From Litsea cubeba (lineage: Eukaryota; Streptophyta; Magnoliopsida; Laurales; Lauraceae): a stretch of 64,000 nucleotides of DNA. The stretch covers positions 53,598-117,597 of the forward strand of contig WHSA01000011.1 in assembly GCA_012931725.1 (NCBI GenBank), in the 5' to 3' direction. Every line of letters begins with the position of its first letter. Positions within the stretch are counted from its first letter, which is position 1. Below the pieces are notes generated by a model. That model was not told where the DNA came from. It searched no databases and worked only from the letters and a program-made list of their open reading frames with translations. Both the position numbers and the translations under genes were made by a program. This document shows, one piece after another, positions 11,639 to 23,882 of this stretch.

Positions 11639-11771
11639 CGGTCGACCCCATGACAGGCCCGGTCGACCGACCCTTAACGGTCAGAAAAATGACCGTTGGA
11701 GAGCCAAACGGCTCTCTGCCCAGTCGACCCGCAGTGTACGCGGTCGACCGAGATGTGTACCCGGTCGACCG
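11639..11771. repeat. GGTCGACC palindrome cluster in solo LTR U3
   Basis: Exact GGTCGACC at 11640-11647, 11661-11668, 11742-11749 and 11763-11770, plus AGTCGACC at 11722-11729. Spacings are 21, 61, 20 and 21 bp. The cluster is GC-rich in an AT-rich LTR and lies 30-170 bp upstream of the minus-strand TATA box. Confidence 0.8.
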
Positions 11772-13260
11772 AGTACACTGGGCCCTGGGCCACTTTTCCC
11801 ATTTTGCATACTTTTGCAATTTTCAAAGATTTTTGGATGTGGGACTTGTTGGGGCCATTAAATCAAGCTTGAAACATGATTTAAATCAATCTAAGTATTT
11901 TTTAAAATCATGAATCATAAAAAGCCACAAATCATTTGAAACTTTAAAACTTAGGCTAAGCTTGAATTTTGAAATTCCTTTTACAAAATCAATTGCATCC
12001 AAAATTAAAACCAATTCATGCATAAAACATGAGTTTACCATATTTTAAAAACAATGCATGGATAAAATAAGATTTCAATGTTTTCTCTAAAATAATGCAA
12101 GTGTGAGAAATCAAATGATGATTAAAATGATATGCATCCATCAAATTGCAATACACAAAATTCCTAACACGAACATCCCGATTACATAAAAAAAATTAAA
12201 ATATTGAAAAATAGGAAAACTCATAAATTGTGATTACGAGCTCATCAGCAACCCTCGCTTGCCCCTTCCTACCGGAGGTGTGCAGGCACCTCCTAGCTTG
12301 CCTAGCGGCCTTCCCCAGCTTACTCTTTTCTTGTGCCACATATGTCGAGCACATGTCGATAAAACTCTCTCAATCTTCCTTCTTAACAAATTTAGGTACA
12401 TTCTTTTTTCTATCCACGTCTGTGTGATATTTAGAATATATGTAACGCTTCAGTTTTGACTTCCGATTCCTCCAACACTCATTTGCCTTCATAAGTACCC
12501 ACTCTTTATTATCAATTGGGATTTCATATTTACTCTGCAAATGTTGACACAAAAAATGTCACTTTGCCTTTTCAAGATTCAAAGAGCTACATGAAGTCGC
12601 AACCTGCCATAAATAGGCAATGCTGCTTCCAAAAATAAAATCTTGTCAGAATCAAACAAAAACTGCAAGATTCTTCCAGACAGCCAAAGAGGAGTACACA
12701 AGAAGTTTCAAGCCATTTCAAGATCATTTGGCCTAACTTCGCTTCTCCGACAGCCAAATCAAGCCTCTCGGCGGTAAAGCTCTCCGGGACCATGATTTCC
12801 AAGACAGAACCTATGGATCATCTTAAAATGACTCCAATAGGTTCCCTGTCAAATTTCAAGTCATCGGACATCGGTTGACCGCACATCAACCGCGACATCT
12901 TCATCGCGACAAAAAGCAAGTCTGCAGGTGATAGGACCCCAAACGGCTCAAAACTCAAACAAAAGCCTATGGTTGGTCTTATTTATTGCTCAGGAGGCTT
13001 CACACCAAATTTCAGGTCATTCCGACATCGTTTGACCCAGTTTCAGCTCTGACGGAAATCGGCAGCTCTGCGCACAAAGTCTTTCGGCTTTCTCAGGAAA
13101 TTGGAAACTTGCCAAAATAAAATGCAGGATTCTCATCAGGTTTCCTACAAAGAAATCAGGCCAATAAATGATCAAAATGTCAAAGAAAAGTACAGAAGAA
13201 AAAGAATTAAAAAAAGAGCAAAAACGGACGCAAACGGGACCAAAAAGGGGGAAAACCCCC

Positions 13261-13288
13261 CCAGGGTCGCAGGCCCCTGCGACCCTGG
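13261..13288. repeat. Perfect 13-bp inverted repeat in LTR U3
   Basis: CCAGGGTCGCAGG and its complement, separated by two bases. The unit is expanded to several copies in the 3' LTR (36107-36210) and reduced and mutated in the element B LTR (46436-46470). Confidence 0.8.
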
Positions 13289-13988
13289 GCCAGGGTCGCC
13301 GGCGGACCATGGACCCCGGGGTCGCCGGGAAAGCCCCGGAAACCCCGGTTTTCGCCGTTTTTTTCGCGATTCGAGGAGCCCAGCCTCTGGTACTTTCCAA
13401 AATTCATGCTTTTGAGACACCAAGTCCTCTGATATCCGTCCAAAACACGGGTAAATCATCAAGAGTATCAAAGACAGTATTGATCGCCACCCGGTCAACC
13501 AAAAAAAGTGTGCTTTCCACCCGACCGATCGAGAAATCGACAGGACAGATGGCACCGACCCGCTGTTGGCAACAAACACCTGAAATTACATGGTCATCTG
13601 ATGTCGATCTACATGAAGATCCATCGATAATCATCGACAGAAGAATTCCAAAAGACGTGGCACGGCCCGCGACTCTTCAGCTGCTCGGCGACCACTTAAT
13701 GCGATTAATTGACTAGCTTTATTACAGTCATTAATCCATTTCTTTGGACGGCCCAATCAGAAGCAAGCATTCGGGAGTTACAAGTCAAGAGATTCATGGC
13801 ATTTAACCCATGAAACTCCTCCCATCATGGCGATTAAAGGCGATTAAATGCCCTCAATCTCCTCCGGCCAATCAGAAGCCAAGAAAAAGGAGTTACAAAA
13901 TAAACAATTTAATTTTTGTAACTCCTCCCATTATGTGGCTTAATGACATTAAAAGCCCATAAACTCTCCTAAATGGCTACCAAGAGCC

Positions 13989-13996
13989 TATAAATA
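13989..13996 (+). promoter_or_regulatory. LTR TATA box (element A 5' LTR)
   Basis: TATAAATA followed by GGAGAGCACTCC. Identically placed boxes occur at 36894-36901 and 58537-58544 in the other two LTRs. It probably marks the start of genomic RNA about 30 bp downstream. Confidence 0.75.
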
Positions 13997-14849
13997 GGAG
14001 AGCACTCCAAAGGAATCCAGATCGGAAAAAAGAGACAGACACACAGACAGAGAGAAGCACAGAAATCCAGAGAAAGGAAAAAGAGAGAAAACTCTGCGGA
14101 AGTTCTACACCGGCCACCGCAACAAGGTGACAAAAGTCCCTTGGGGGGTACCCCCCCCCAAGGTCCTTGCCTTCTCCTCCTGCCTCCAATGGCTTAGATG
14201 TGGCTTTTCAGCCCGTTTACTCGGTTTTTTATTGGACATAGGACCTTCCTTTGGTCTTTGTCTTCTAAAAACCCGAGGTTATAGCCAAGCCAAGTGAATC
14301 AAATAGCATCCTCTGTTCTCATCTGCATGGATGATGGCGAAGCCCACATATGGCTTGCGACCGTCAATCTAAACGAGTCCTCCACAATCTCCTGAGAAGT
14401 TAGATCCTCCTTTTCTTGCTTTTCATTGTAGTTTGTATTTTTTCAAAAGAGACAAAAATCACAATTCTTGTCTTTCATTATTGATAAGGATTGTAAAATC
14501 GGCTATAAACGCCAAAATCGGCTATAAACGCCAAAAATCGGCTATAAACGCCAAAATCGGCTATAAATGCCAAAAAAATCGCCTTTCACGGCAAATCAAG
14601 AAAATGTCTCTTTTCTTAAATATATGTGCAATGGAAAACTTGAAAGAAGTTGATTTCCTTTTTACTTGCGAAGGTTGATCCCCGGATCACCACTTGCAAT
14701 TCCAAGTAAAAATAGAAAATCTGGCACACCCACAAAAAAAAGAAATGTTGATGCACGCCCCTGCCCCCCGGTTACGAAAGGGTCGGACCCGACGGACTCC
14801 CACGTCCGCCGACCTCGGTAGAACCAAGCAGGAGCGCGGTCCATCAAGC

Positions 14850-14869
14850 TGGCATCACCCGGTGGGACT
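14850..14869 (+). other. Candidate primer-binding site of element A
   Basis: TGGCATCACCCGGTGGGACT starts three bases after the LTR end. The TGG start is as expected for pairing with a tRNA CCA end. I cannot name the tRNA. Confidence 0.6.
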
Positions 14870-15122
14870 CGTTTATTTGAGAACACGATGCTAGAAATGA
14901 AATATTTGCATATCATATATTCTGCTCTATGCTTATATTTCTTTTCTCGATTCATTGGCTACTTTATAATTGGTGGCCTATGTTGAATTCCGCAAAAAAA
15001 AAAAAATGAGATGAGATTTTTTGTTTGGAAATTTCTAATTCTTTGAATTTATTTCCACTCTTTCTCTTTTCAAAAAAAAAAATAAAAAAAACAAAAATTA
15101 AAAAAAATCAGATTTGTCATTT

Positions 15123-15760
15123 TTGGATTCAAAATTGAGAAACCTTGATCCGTTCCTATCGTTCATCGCGCTTGCAGAAATGTTGAGCCTGTTCGACTAA
15201 GGTTTTGGGCCATGGTTTCTCTTCGATGAGTTCATTAAAAAATCAAAAAAATATATATATATATATATATAAAAAAAAAAAAATTTTTAGATTTCTCAAT
15301 TTGGATTCAAAATTGAGAAACCTTGATCCGTTCCTATCGTTCATCGCGCTTGCAGAAATGTTGAGCCTGTTCGACTAAGGTTTTGGGCCATGGTTTCTCT
15401 TCGATGAGTTCATTAAAAAATCAAAAAAAAATATATATATAAAAAAAAAAAAATTTTTAGATTTCTCAATTTGGATTCAAAATTGAGAAACCTTGATCTG
15501 TTCCTATCGTTCATCGCGCTTGCAGAAATGTTGAGCCTGTTCGACTAAGGTTTTGGGCCATGGTTTCTCTTCGATGAGTTCATTAAAAAATCAAAAAAAA
15601 TATATATATATAAAAAAAAAAAAATTTTTAGATTTCTCAATTTGGATTCAAAATTGAGAAACCTTGATCTGTTCCTATCGTTCATCGCGCTTGCAGAAAT
15701 GTTGAGCCTGTTCGACTAAGGTTTTGGGCCATGGTTTCTCTTCGATGAATTCATAAAAAT
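15123..15760 (+). repeat. Four ~172-bp tandem repeats in the element A leader
   Basis: Each unit contains TTGGATTCAAAATTGAGAAA, GTTGAGCCTGTTCGACTAAG and GGGCCATGGTTTCTCTTCGA and ends in an AT microsatellite. Units start at 15123, 15301, 15471 and 15642. Two diverged relatives (GAGCACTGGCGCTCGCGGAA) lie at about 16198-16320 and 16346-16460. Confidence 0.85.
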
Positions 15761-16190
15761 AAAAATAAAAAAAAAATATAAAAAATAAAAAAAAAAGACA
15801 TAGACCACTAAGGTTAAACCAACTGTGTTCTTTGATCATGGTTGATTCAAAGAAAAGCCTTGTCCAGAGTGTGGAGACAGCTTGACTGTTCTAGGCAAGG
15901 GTCCTCCAAACGGGTTCATTAAGTAATCCTACCCTTACCTGGGGGCAATTCTATCAATCAAGATTTCATAAGACCGAGTTAGGAGGCCTATGTGTACTCT
16001 CTCGTTTTTTTTTAAAAATAAAAAAAATAAAAAAAAATATAAAAATTTTAAAATAAAAAATAAAAAATAAAAAAAATTTTCAAAAAAAAAAATCTTAAAA
16101 AAAAAAATAAAAAATAAAAAAAAATAAAAAAAAGATTTTTTTAAAAAAAAAAAAAAAATCTTCAAAAAAAAAAAACTTCAAAAAAAAAAT
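15761..16190. repeat. A-rich low-complexity leader segment
   Basis: Long runs of A broken by T, C or G (15995-16190). There is a non-repetitive 200-bp island at 15800-15995. No gene seen. Confidence 0.7.
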
Positions 16191-16868
16191 TTCCGTCATT
16201 TTGGGTTTAGATTGGAGAAATCTTGGTCTTCTTCTTTCTGAGCACTGGCGCTCGCGGAAATCGCTGAGCCCGTGTTCAGATTGGAGTGCCTTTTGCTCTC
16301 TTTGATGAACCCGATATTGGCCTTTCAAAAAAAAAAACTCGTCATTTTTAGATTCAGATCCGAGAAATTATGGTTCATTTCTTTCTGAGCACTGGCGCTC
16401 GCGGAAATCGCTGAGCCCGTGTTCAGATTGGAATACCATCTGCTCTCTTTGATGAATCCAATCTTGACCTTTCAAAACAGAGAATCTCATCTCATAGATG
16501 CGGTCTCAAAACATTTGTGTCTAGCGGTACTAGTACGCCCTTTCAGGGTCTACTGTATTGCGACCGGCACATCTGTAACTCCAACTTTATATTCTTCTTA
16601 CCTCGAGCAAGCTCTGCTTCTCGATAAGTCGAATTTAAGTTCACAATTGCTTCTAGCAGTCACTGGGATGCCCATTCCGGGCTTACCACACCTGCGATCA
16701 GAACAATTGTACCCTCTATGGCATTTTGTCTTCCTCATATTGCTTGGGTCATCTACCTCGAGCAATTTGAAAAGACGAAACCATAGAACTTCCCATTTAT
16801 GATCATTATATTCTTGTGATTACTAATGGATGTGGTCTTGTTTCAGAAATTTTCGAAAAAAACTAACA

Positions 16869-19800
16869 ATGGCAGCTTCACTAACCATTACTTTCGACGA
16901 AAGCAAGCACCAACTCATGCTTCAACAGAAGCAAACCACGCGCACCTACAAGCGCCCCATCAGCTGCCGAAGTGTCAACTCCTTCGGCAACTCTGTGAAC
17001 TCCGGGTCGACCTCGACTCCCCGGACTATTGTCTTCGGGACGCTGGGACCATTCCCACTTCCTGAGGAACAAGCTGCTCCCTCCAAGAAGCAGAAACTCG
17101 CCTCTCAACGTGTCACTACCGTGACACCAAAGGCGAGTACAAGAAGGCCTGAAGCCCGTGGCAGCCCCACGAAGCCTCAACCTGCAAACAACCAGGTCTA
17201 CCCCAAGACTTGGTCCCCAAGACCTTCACCAAAACAAAGAAGGTCCCAGGCATCCACTAAGCCAGCATTCCTGGCCCCACTCAAGGAGAACCAGTTCTAT
17301 CCTCTTGCTTACATGAAAGAGGAGAGACCCATCTCCAACCTGACTTCCAAGTCATCCCAGCATGAGCCGGCTTGTTCCTACAAGCCCAAAATCAAGTCAT
17401 GCATCACAAGGCCTCCACAAGCACCTGCTAAGGCCTACAAATCTGCAGTTCGACCCTTCATATCTACAGGGGCCGAACTTCACAAATTCAAAGCTTCGCT
17501 GCAACAGGCGAAGGACAGGGTTCGCATCCTGTCCTTGCCCAGCTACAGAGAAGACAGGCTCGGCTGCTGCGCCCGAGGGAGCACATCCTTCATCGTCAGA
17601 GCCCAGTCAGAGCTGACCGAAGCTCAAATTGCTCGCCGTATACGTCGCCGCGCGTTATACCGGCAAAAGAGACTACAGAAGCAAAGGACCCAGCCTCCCA
17701 CACTTCAAGTCTCTCCCAAATGGGTCGAAAAAGAAAGACCCAACCAAGTTGCTGCCGTCCATATGGTTGGAAAAACCAGAAGGCGCCAAAAATCAGCAAC
17801 AAAAATCCATGTCCGACGTCCAATGACCCGCAGCGTCTCAAGGACAAGAAGACATTCAGAAGAATCCCCTGCTCCTTCAAGCAAAGGACAGCAGAGTGAT
17901 CCTTCCTCAAGCTCCTCTTCAAAAAGAATGAGCCCCAGCTCAGTCACCAGGACAGTTTCTTCGTTCGAATCACGAAGGATGAATGTCTTGGCTACAAATT
18001 CTGAGCCACCACCCCACAATCCACCTCCAGAAGATGCGATCACCCGCATCCAGCAGTTGGAACAGGGCCAGCAGAGGATTGAAACTCTGATGGAAAACCT
18101 TCTCCTCGCCTTCCAAAATCAGGCGAACAATGAACCTCCTCCGAATCATCAAGACGACGAGGTAAATAGAGAAGAAAATGAGTCACGCGCCCTTACCAAA
18201 AAGGACGTAGACGGTATCCTCGCCAAAGCAAAAGAAGAGGATATACTCAAGGAGCATGGGATCAAGCCACCATATCCCTTATGGATGGACTCGGTCCCGT
18301 TCCCCACCAAATTCAAGCATCCTACTCTCCAAACATATACGGGGAAAGGATCAGCCAGACAGCACGTCATCCACTTTAAGATCTTGACAGGAGCTATCGC
18401 GGATCAAGATGCACTCAAGATCCGCCTCTTTGCAAGTACCCTAAAAGGTACGGCCTTCGATTGGTACTCCACTCTGCCGGAGGACTCAATCCAAAATTGG
18501 GCCATGCTAGAGACACGCTTCCTGACTCACTTCAAAGGTGAGGATCATCCCGCTACTATGGCTCAGCTGTGCAGCCTAAAACAGGGGGAGAATGAATCAA
18601 CATATGACTTCATTCACAAGTGGAAAGCAATGGCATACAAATGCTCTGATGTATTGCCACAAGCGTCGCTAGTCGACATCTGCCGAAACAACATGAGAGC
18701 CAGAATCCGCTCCATGATCATCGGCAACAAATCAAAAAACCTGGGAGAACTCCTAGAAGCTTCCATGGAAGCTGAAACGGTGATTAAAGACCTCAACAGT
18801 CAGAAATCATCAAGAAAAGAGCCAACCGCCATTGCAACCTCTAAACCAAAGAAGAAAGAGGTCCTCAATGTGCAGACCAAGCCAGCTCCTCAGCCACCAA
18901 AGAAAGCTGAAAACAAAGCTGCTGGTAAGAGACCTGAACTCTCTGATGCCTTCAAAGAACGAGTAGAGAAGAAATACCCGTTTGATGAAGATGTTGATGA
19001 AATCTTCGGGGCTCTTGTGGCAAATGGCAAGCTCACCTTGCCTGAACCAAAAAGACCGGGTGATGTTGGCAAAACCAACGATCCTCGGTACTGTCCATAC
19101 CACCAGATGATCTCGCATCCTCTCAATCAATGCTTCGTTGTGAGAGAGAAAATAAATGAGATGTGGAAAAACGGAGTCATCACCTTTGACAAAAACTATG
19201 GGTCTGCCTCCGTCAACATGGTGACATGTGGACAAACATCAAGATCACCAAAGAAGAAGATCACTACTTCCTTCAAGGTGATAAACTCAATCGAAGCGTC
19301 CGAGGAACTGGTTCCTTACCCGACACCAGACGGACAACCGATATGGGTACATCCCGATCTCCTGGAAGATGAAAATTGGGAGGTCGTGAAAATAAAGCCT
19401 ACAGCTCGACAGCGAAGGCAGGCTAGGAAACATCTCCTCAAGCTCAAACGGCAAGAGAAGACCCAGCCAAAACCAGAGGTCAAAGAAAAGGCAGAGGCTT
19501 CCTCTACCGCTTCACTGGAGGTAACAAAAACATCCCTTCCAGAGACTTCAAAGGGGGTAAGGAAATTCACTCTCAATGATTTCATGCCACCTCAATTCAG
19601 AGAAGCCATGCAGGAGACATCATACTCTTGCAATTCGGTAGTTGGATTCTCCATTGATGGATACGAGTCCAGCGACACCGATGATGGATTCGAATCCAAC
19701 TACACAGATGAGTGGGAGGAGTCCCTTGAAACAGGAGAATATCTCTCCGATGAAGAATGGGTTCCTGAATCTCATCTTATGCCAGTAATCTGGTATAACC

Positions 19801-22800
19801 CCCTACAGCCACAAGGATCCTGGTCTGATGATGAAGAAGACCAAGAGGCTGTACAAGAAAATGCTGCTGACCCAGCACCTCTCATCACTCCAGTGGAAAT
19901 CAACCATGTTGAGCCACAAAGAGATGATGAAGAAGAAGATCCGGCTCCCATGCCTGATCTTGAAGAATATGCAAGGATCTTGCAGCGACTCGCTCTAGAA
20001 CAAGAGCAAGAACGCGTCAACGAGCCTCCTCGCAATCCAGAGCCTGAAGTCCCTGAAGACCACCAGGTACATCCTCCCTTAACTCCTGAAAATGGAGAAA
20101 ATTGCTGGATAGACGATCCTCTCACATCCGAGGATGAGTCTGACTCCGATCAGGCAACGTCTCCCGTCAGAGCTTCCTGTAATGTGATAATTCGGGATTA
20201 TAGCTCTTCCGAAGCATCGTCTGATGAGAGCACTTACACTCCGGCGACGCCTAGCAATGTATCTTCTGGAGCCACCTCGTCTCACGTGACTTTCACTGAG
20301 ATGACACCCTCTCAGGTTTCTTCTCCTGAGACTGTGACTTCAAAGTTCACACCCTTCCTGACTGAAGAATTCCCAGCTATTGATGCTTGGGACGATGAAT
20401 TAGTCAACGAAGAAGAAAGATTGCTGGATGCTGTTCAGGACTTGTTCCCGGAAAATGCTCCATGCAACACAATCACTGAGGATGGTAACTCTGCTGCTGA
20501 TGCATCCTCAGCAAATGAAAAACGACAGCCTCTTGATCCTGAAGACAATCTTCCAAACGAAGACCCTTCTCAAGAAGCTCTCGAAGTTGGTAGAGGCACC
20601 CGCTCTGGCCGGGACTATCACAAAAATTACAACCAATCTTCCTTTACATATGTAAATCCTTCGGGAAAAGATGTTGTAAGCGCCCCTAGTGGCAACAATG
20701 ATGAACATGCAGGCCCTAAGGAGGCTTTCAAGTATGACTTGATTGAACACTTCAAGCACATACCTGCACGTCTGCACATCCTAGATTTGTTGCGAATGTC
20801 TCCGCACACTCGTGATAATCTCATCTCAGAATTACAAAAACTGAATGAGGATGTCGACAAACATGCCCCGCAAGTCCTCCAAATTGAAATGGATTACCGG
20901 GTCAAAAACTCAGAAGCCTCCTCAAAGGGAGAAAAGAAGAAAACTGAGGGATCATGCATTGAATGCCTCTCGGTTAAAAAAGCAGCCAGTGCAACCATCG
21001 CCTTCACAAAGGACGACCTCCTACTTGGCGAAACCAGGCATAACCGACCCCTGTACTTCACAGGGTATATCAAGGAAATGCCTATGCATAGAGTTCAGAT
21101 CGACCCAGGTTCTGCACTCAACCTTATCTCCACATCGGCTCTTGAAGAGTTGGGCATCCCACCCAGCAAACTGAGCCACACATCTGTATCTATCTTTGGA
21201 TACGATGGGAGTACTCAAAGGCCTATCGGCAAAATCAGGTTCAAATTGCAGATCGGTGATCTTATCTCTGAGGTCACAGTGTATGCAATAAAGACCCCTT
21301 CATGCTACAACATCCTTCTCGGACGCCCTTGGATCCATGAGAATGGTGTTGTCCCTTCAACTCTACATCAATGCATCAAGTTTGTTGGCGACGACGGCAT
21401 GATACATCGAGTCTTTGCGGATAGAAAACCCTTCAAAGGTAAAGAAATTCACTTCGCAGACTCACAGATGTATGAAGGTGAAAAAGAAGAAGAGGAGAAG
21501 CATACAGCATCCTTTGCCGAAAGTCTCCAGAAAGATAAAGGCAAAGCTCCTCAACAATCACCGGAAGAAAACAAACCATCCGGTAAATCTGAAGAGAGCA
21601 TGCAAACTCCCTTCATCATCTCCCTCAAATCTTCAAAGCCTTTGGTCATCACAACTAAAGTGAAGAAGGCAAAACAAAAGCCTGGGGGCAAATTTGTTGT
21701 CTCTTTCGTGTCTATCATGCAAGACACGGACTCGGATTCAGAGCCAGAAGACGACACATCGTCAAGCCAAGCTGACACTCAGCAAGTTCAGCCTGCTCTT
21801 ACTCCAATGGAGACAACTTCTGACATAGAAGATCCTACGTCAGCTTCCTTCGTTGTTCCAGCAACTTCAACAAAGGAAAAGCCGATCTTCTTCCATAGAT
21901 CGGATGCTTCTTCATCAAACTCCATGCTTGAACCTTTCCAAAATAAAGGTACGCCTCAACTATCCTTATATAGTTCTGTGGCACAAGCTATTATGAAGAA
22001 AATGGGCTATGACGCTCAAAACCCAGTCGGTTTGGGAGAAGGACGCGGTATTCTCACACCATTGGGGCCCGTCTTGACCAAAAGCCAGCTGGAAGATTGG
22101 AGACTCTACGGCTATGTAGAAAAGTCTTCACACGGGTTAGGGTATGATCCTGACACCCCCTTGAGACAGTTGACACAAAGGCTTAAAAGTCAATATACTG
22201 ACCAAGCCTCAACATCTCAAGCCCATGAAGACATCGATCTCCCCGGATATCTCTTTGATGAGTCACCTGACAAAGATCCAGGAAGCTCATCCAATTGGCA
22301 CGATTTCTCCGAAAATGAAGAGGAGTTGTCCGATGGCACAGACGTGTGGACTTCTGACCCAGAAGAACCCTCATCCCCAAAAGAAGTAGCCTACTTCGAC
22401 TCGGTTTCAACAGGCGATTGGGATCATCTCATAGCAAGCCTTGGGAAAATTACCGATCAAGAAGACCCGTGGAAAGGAACAAAACCTTGGTCTGGAAATG
22501 CCCTTGAAACCCCAGAAGGTTTCGTTGAGCTGGAAGCCTCCGAAAATATTGTGGAGGAACCACCTTCGAACCTTCCAACAGAAGATCCTGTTCAAAAGAT
22601 AGACTTGGGAACACCAGATAACCCACGTCCTGTATTCATAAGCAAGAATATAAAGGATGATGAGTTACCCGAGTATATCGCTTTTCTTCGTGAGTTCGTT
22701 GATTGCTTTGCATGGTCTTATGCTGAAATGCCAGGCTTAGACCCCAAAATAGCAGTTCACAAACTCAATCTTCAAGAAGACATCAAGCCTGTCAAGCAAG

Positions 22801-23882
22801 GCCAAAGAAGATTCCGTCCAGATGTGATGGATAAAATTGAACAAGAAGTTCAAAAACTCAAAAGCGTCGGCTTCATCCGTGAGGAACAACATCCTGAATG
22901 GTTGGCCAACATTGTCCCCGTGACAAAGAAAAATGGGCAGATCAGGGTCTGTATTGACTATAGAGACCTGAATGGCGCATGCCCAAAAGATGAATTTCCG
23001 CTCCCCATACCAGAGGTAATGATTGATAATACCTTTGGATTCGAGCGAATGACATTCATGGATGGTTTCTCTGGCTACAATCAGATAAAGATGCATCCTG
23101 AGGATGAAAAACATACATCCTTTCGAACCCCATTTGGCGTGTACTGCTACACTGTCATGCCATTCGGTTTGAAGAATGCTGGTGCCACATATCAGAGGGC
23201 TATGATGAAAATATTCCAAGATATGCAGCACAAGACGGTTGAATGTTACGTTGATGACCTCGCCGTCAAAAGCAAAAGAAAAGAAGATCATCTCGAAAAC
23301 CTCCGAGAAGTCTTCCTCCGGCTTCGCAAACACAAACTGCGAATGAATCCATTGAAATGCTTCTTCGGCGTTTCGTCGGGTAAGTTCCTCGGATTCTTAG
23401 TTCGGAAAGATGGAATAGAGCTTGACCCCATAAAAGTCAAAGCCATTCTAGAAATGCCCTCTCCAAGAACCTTGAGAGAACTCAAAGGGCTTCAAGGGAG
23501 ATTAGCCTACATCAGACGGTTCATCTCCAATCTTTCGGGGAAATGCCGTCCATTCTCCCGGTTGATGAAAAAAGGTGTAAACTTTGTCTGGGATGCTGAC
23601 TGTGAAGCTGCTTTCCAAGACATCAAGTCATACCTGACAAAACCTCCAGTGTTAGCTGCTCCTACCACTGGAAAACCATTCATCTTGTACACAAGAGCCC
23701 TTGATCACTCTCTGGGAGCTCTGCTTGCGCAAGAAAATGATCAAAGAAAAGAAGCTGCTCTATATTACCTCAGCCGCATGCTAGTAGGTGCAGAGCATCG
23801 CTACTCTCCAGTCGAAAAAGAATGTCTTGCAGTGATGTTCGCCGTACAAAAGCTGCGTCACTACTTGCTTTCCAACACAGTC
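16869..23882 (+). CDS. Gag-pol polyprotein of element A: gag, protease, G-patch, reverse transcriptase, first RNase H (interrupted)
   Basis: Start chosen at ATG 16869 (MAASLTITFDE, good context, just after a splice-acceptor-like tttcag); the frame is open upstream to 16830. Residues numbered from 16830. A basic Ser/Arg-rich N-terminus runs to ~390. A coiled coil (ITRIQQLEQGQQRIETLMEN) precedes the retrotransposon gag domain at ~510-620 (LKGTAFDWYSTLPED). A Cys/His cluster (CPYHQMISHPLNQC) lies at ~750. A long acidic linker covers ~920-1250. The aspartic protease has Asp-Pro-Gly-Ser at 1425. A G-patch (GYDAQNPVGLGEGRGI) lies near 1725. Reverse transcriptase runs from ~1975 with YVDD at 2140 (23247-23258). 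RNase H begins ~2290 and is cut at 23882 by the solo LTR. The frame is otherwise undamaged for over 7 kb. Confidence 0.92.

Larger units (their letters stand above)
10400..12169 (-). mobile_element. Solo LTR (1,770 bp) inserted in the CACTA gene
   Basis: The sequence is TG...CA (TGAAAGTCCT ... CCTAACA) flanked by a perfect 5-bp duplication CGAAC (10395-10399 and 12170-12174). No coding region, primer site or second LTR is inside. TATAAAAA on the minus strand (11610-11603) suggests minus orientation, in which it begins TGTTAGGAATTTTG. GGTCGACC palindromes sit just upstream of that TATA box. A GGGGGGGTGAATAGGG stretch lies near its 3' end. The family is not assigned with certainty; Copia is plausible. 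Confidence 0.8.
8904..12541 (-). pseudogene. CACTA (En/Spm) transposon protein of the Transposase_24/Ptta type, split by an LTR
   Basis: Minus-strand exons. From the left edge of the Tat LTR (12541) to about 12237 it reads WRNRKSKLKRYIYSKYH, then ARQARRCLHTSGRKGQA. A later exon reads ASNIFQRRKNLDKEI and CMDIWLETHTKKDG and ends at 10285 with donor GGTAAG. Exon 9542-9233 (acceptor tttacag) carries DTRGHVKGMGSGIS and a coiled-coil-like VKQLKEHMREMQQILAS. The last exon, from 9136, reads KFTFAKIVAFDKKYAVAYGR and ends at TAG 8904-8906. The order and motifs fit the plant Ptta/En/Spm family. Lesions: an in-frame TGA follows KFVKKED, where the family usually has Trp; a 1.77-kb LTR is inserted at 10400-12169; and the 5' end is cut by the Tat LTR at 12542. 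Confidence 0.75.
12542..14846 (+). repeat. 5' LTR of element A
   Basis: TGTTGACAC ... GGTCCATCA, 2,305 bp, inserted in CACTA coding DNA. It contains a GC-rich palindrome (13261-13288), TATAAATA at 13989-13996 and four GGCTATAAACGCCAAAA repeats (14500-14572). Diverged ~170-bp units make up much of the U3. Compared with the 3' LTR it has many single-base losses between about 12700 and 13250. Confidence 0.92.

Noticed and set aside
14850..14869. Naming the tRNA primer of element A
   Set aside because: The sequence starts TGG as expected, but I could not match it to a tRNA 3' end with confidence.
16419..16802. 127-codon ORF before gag
   Set aside because: It overlaps diverged leader repeats and shows no recognisable domain. 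Not supported as a gene.
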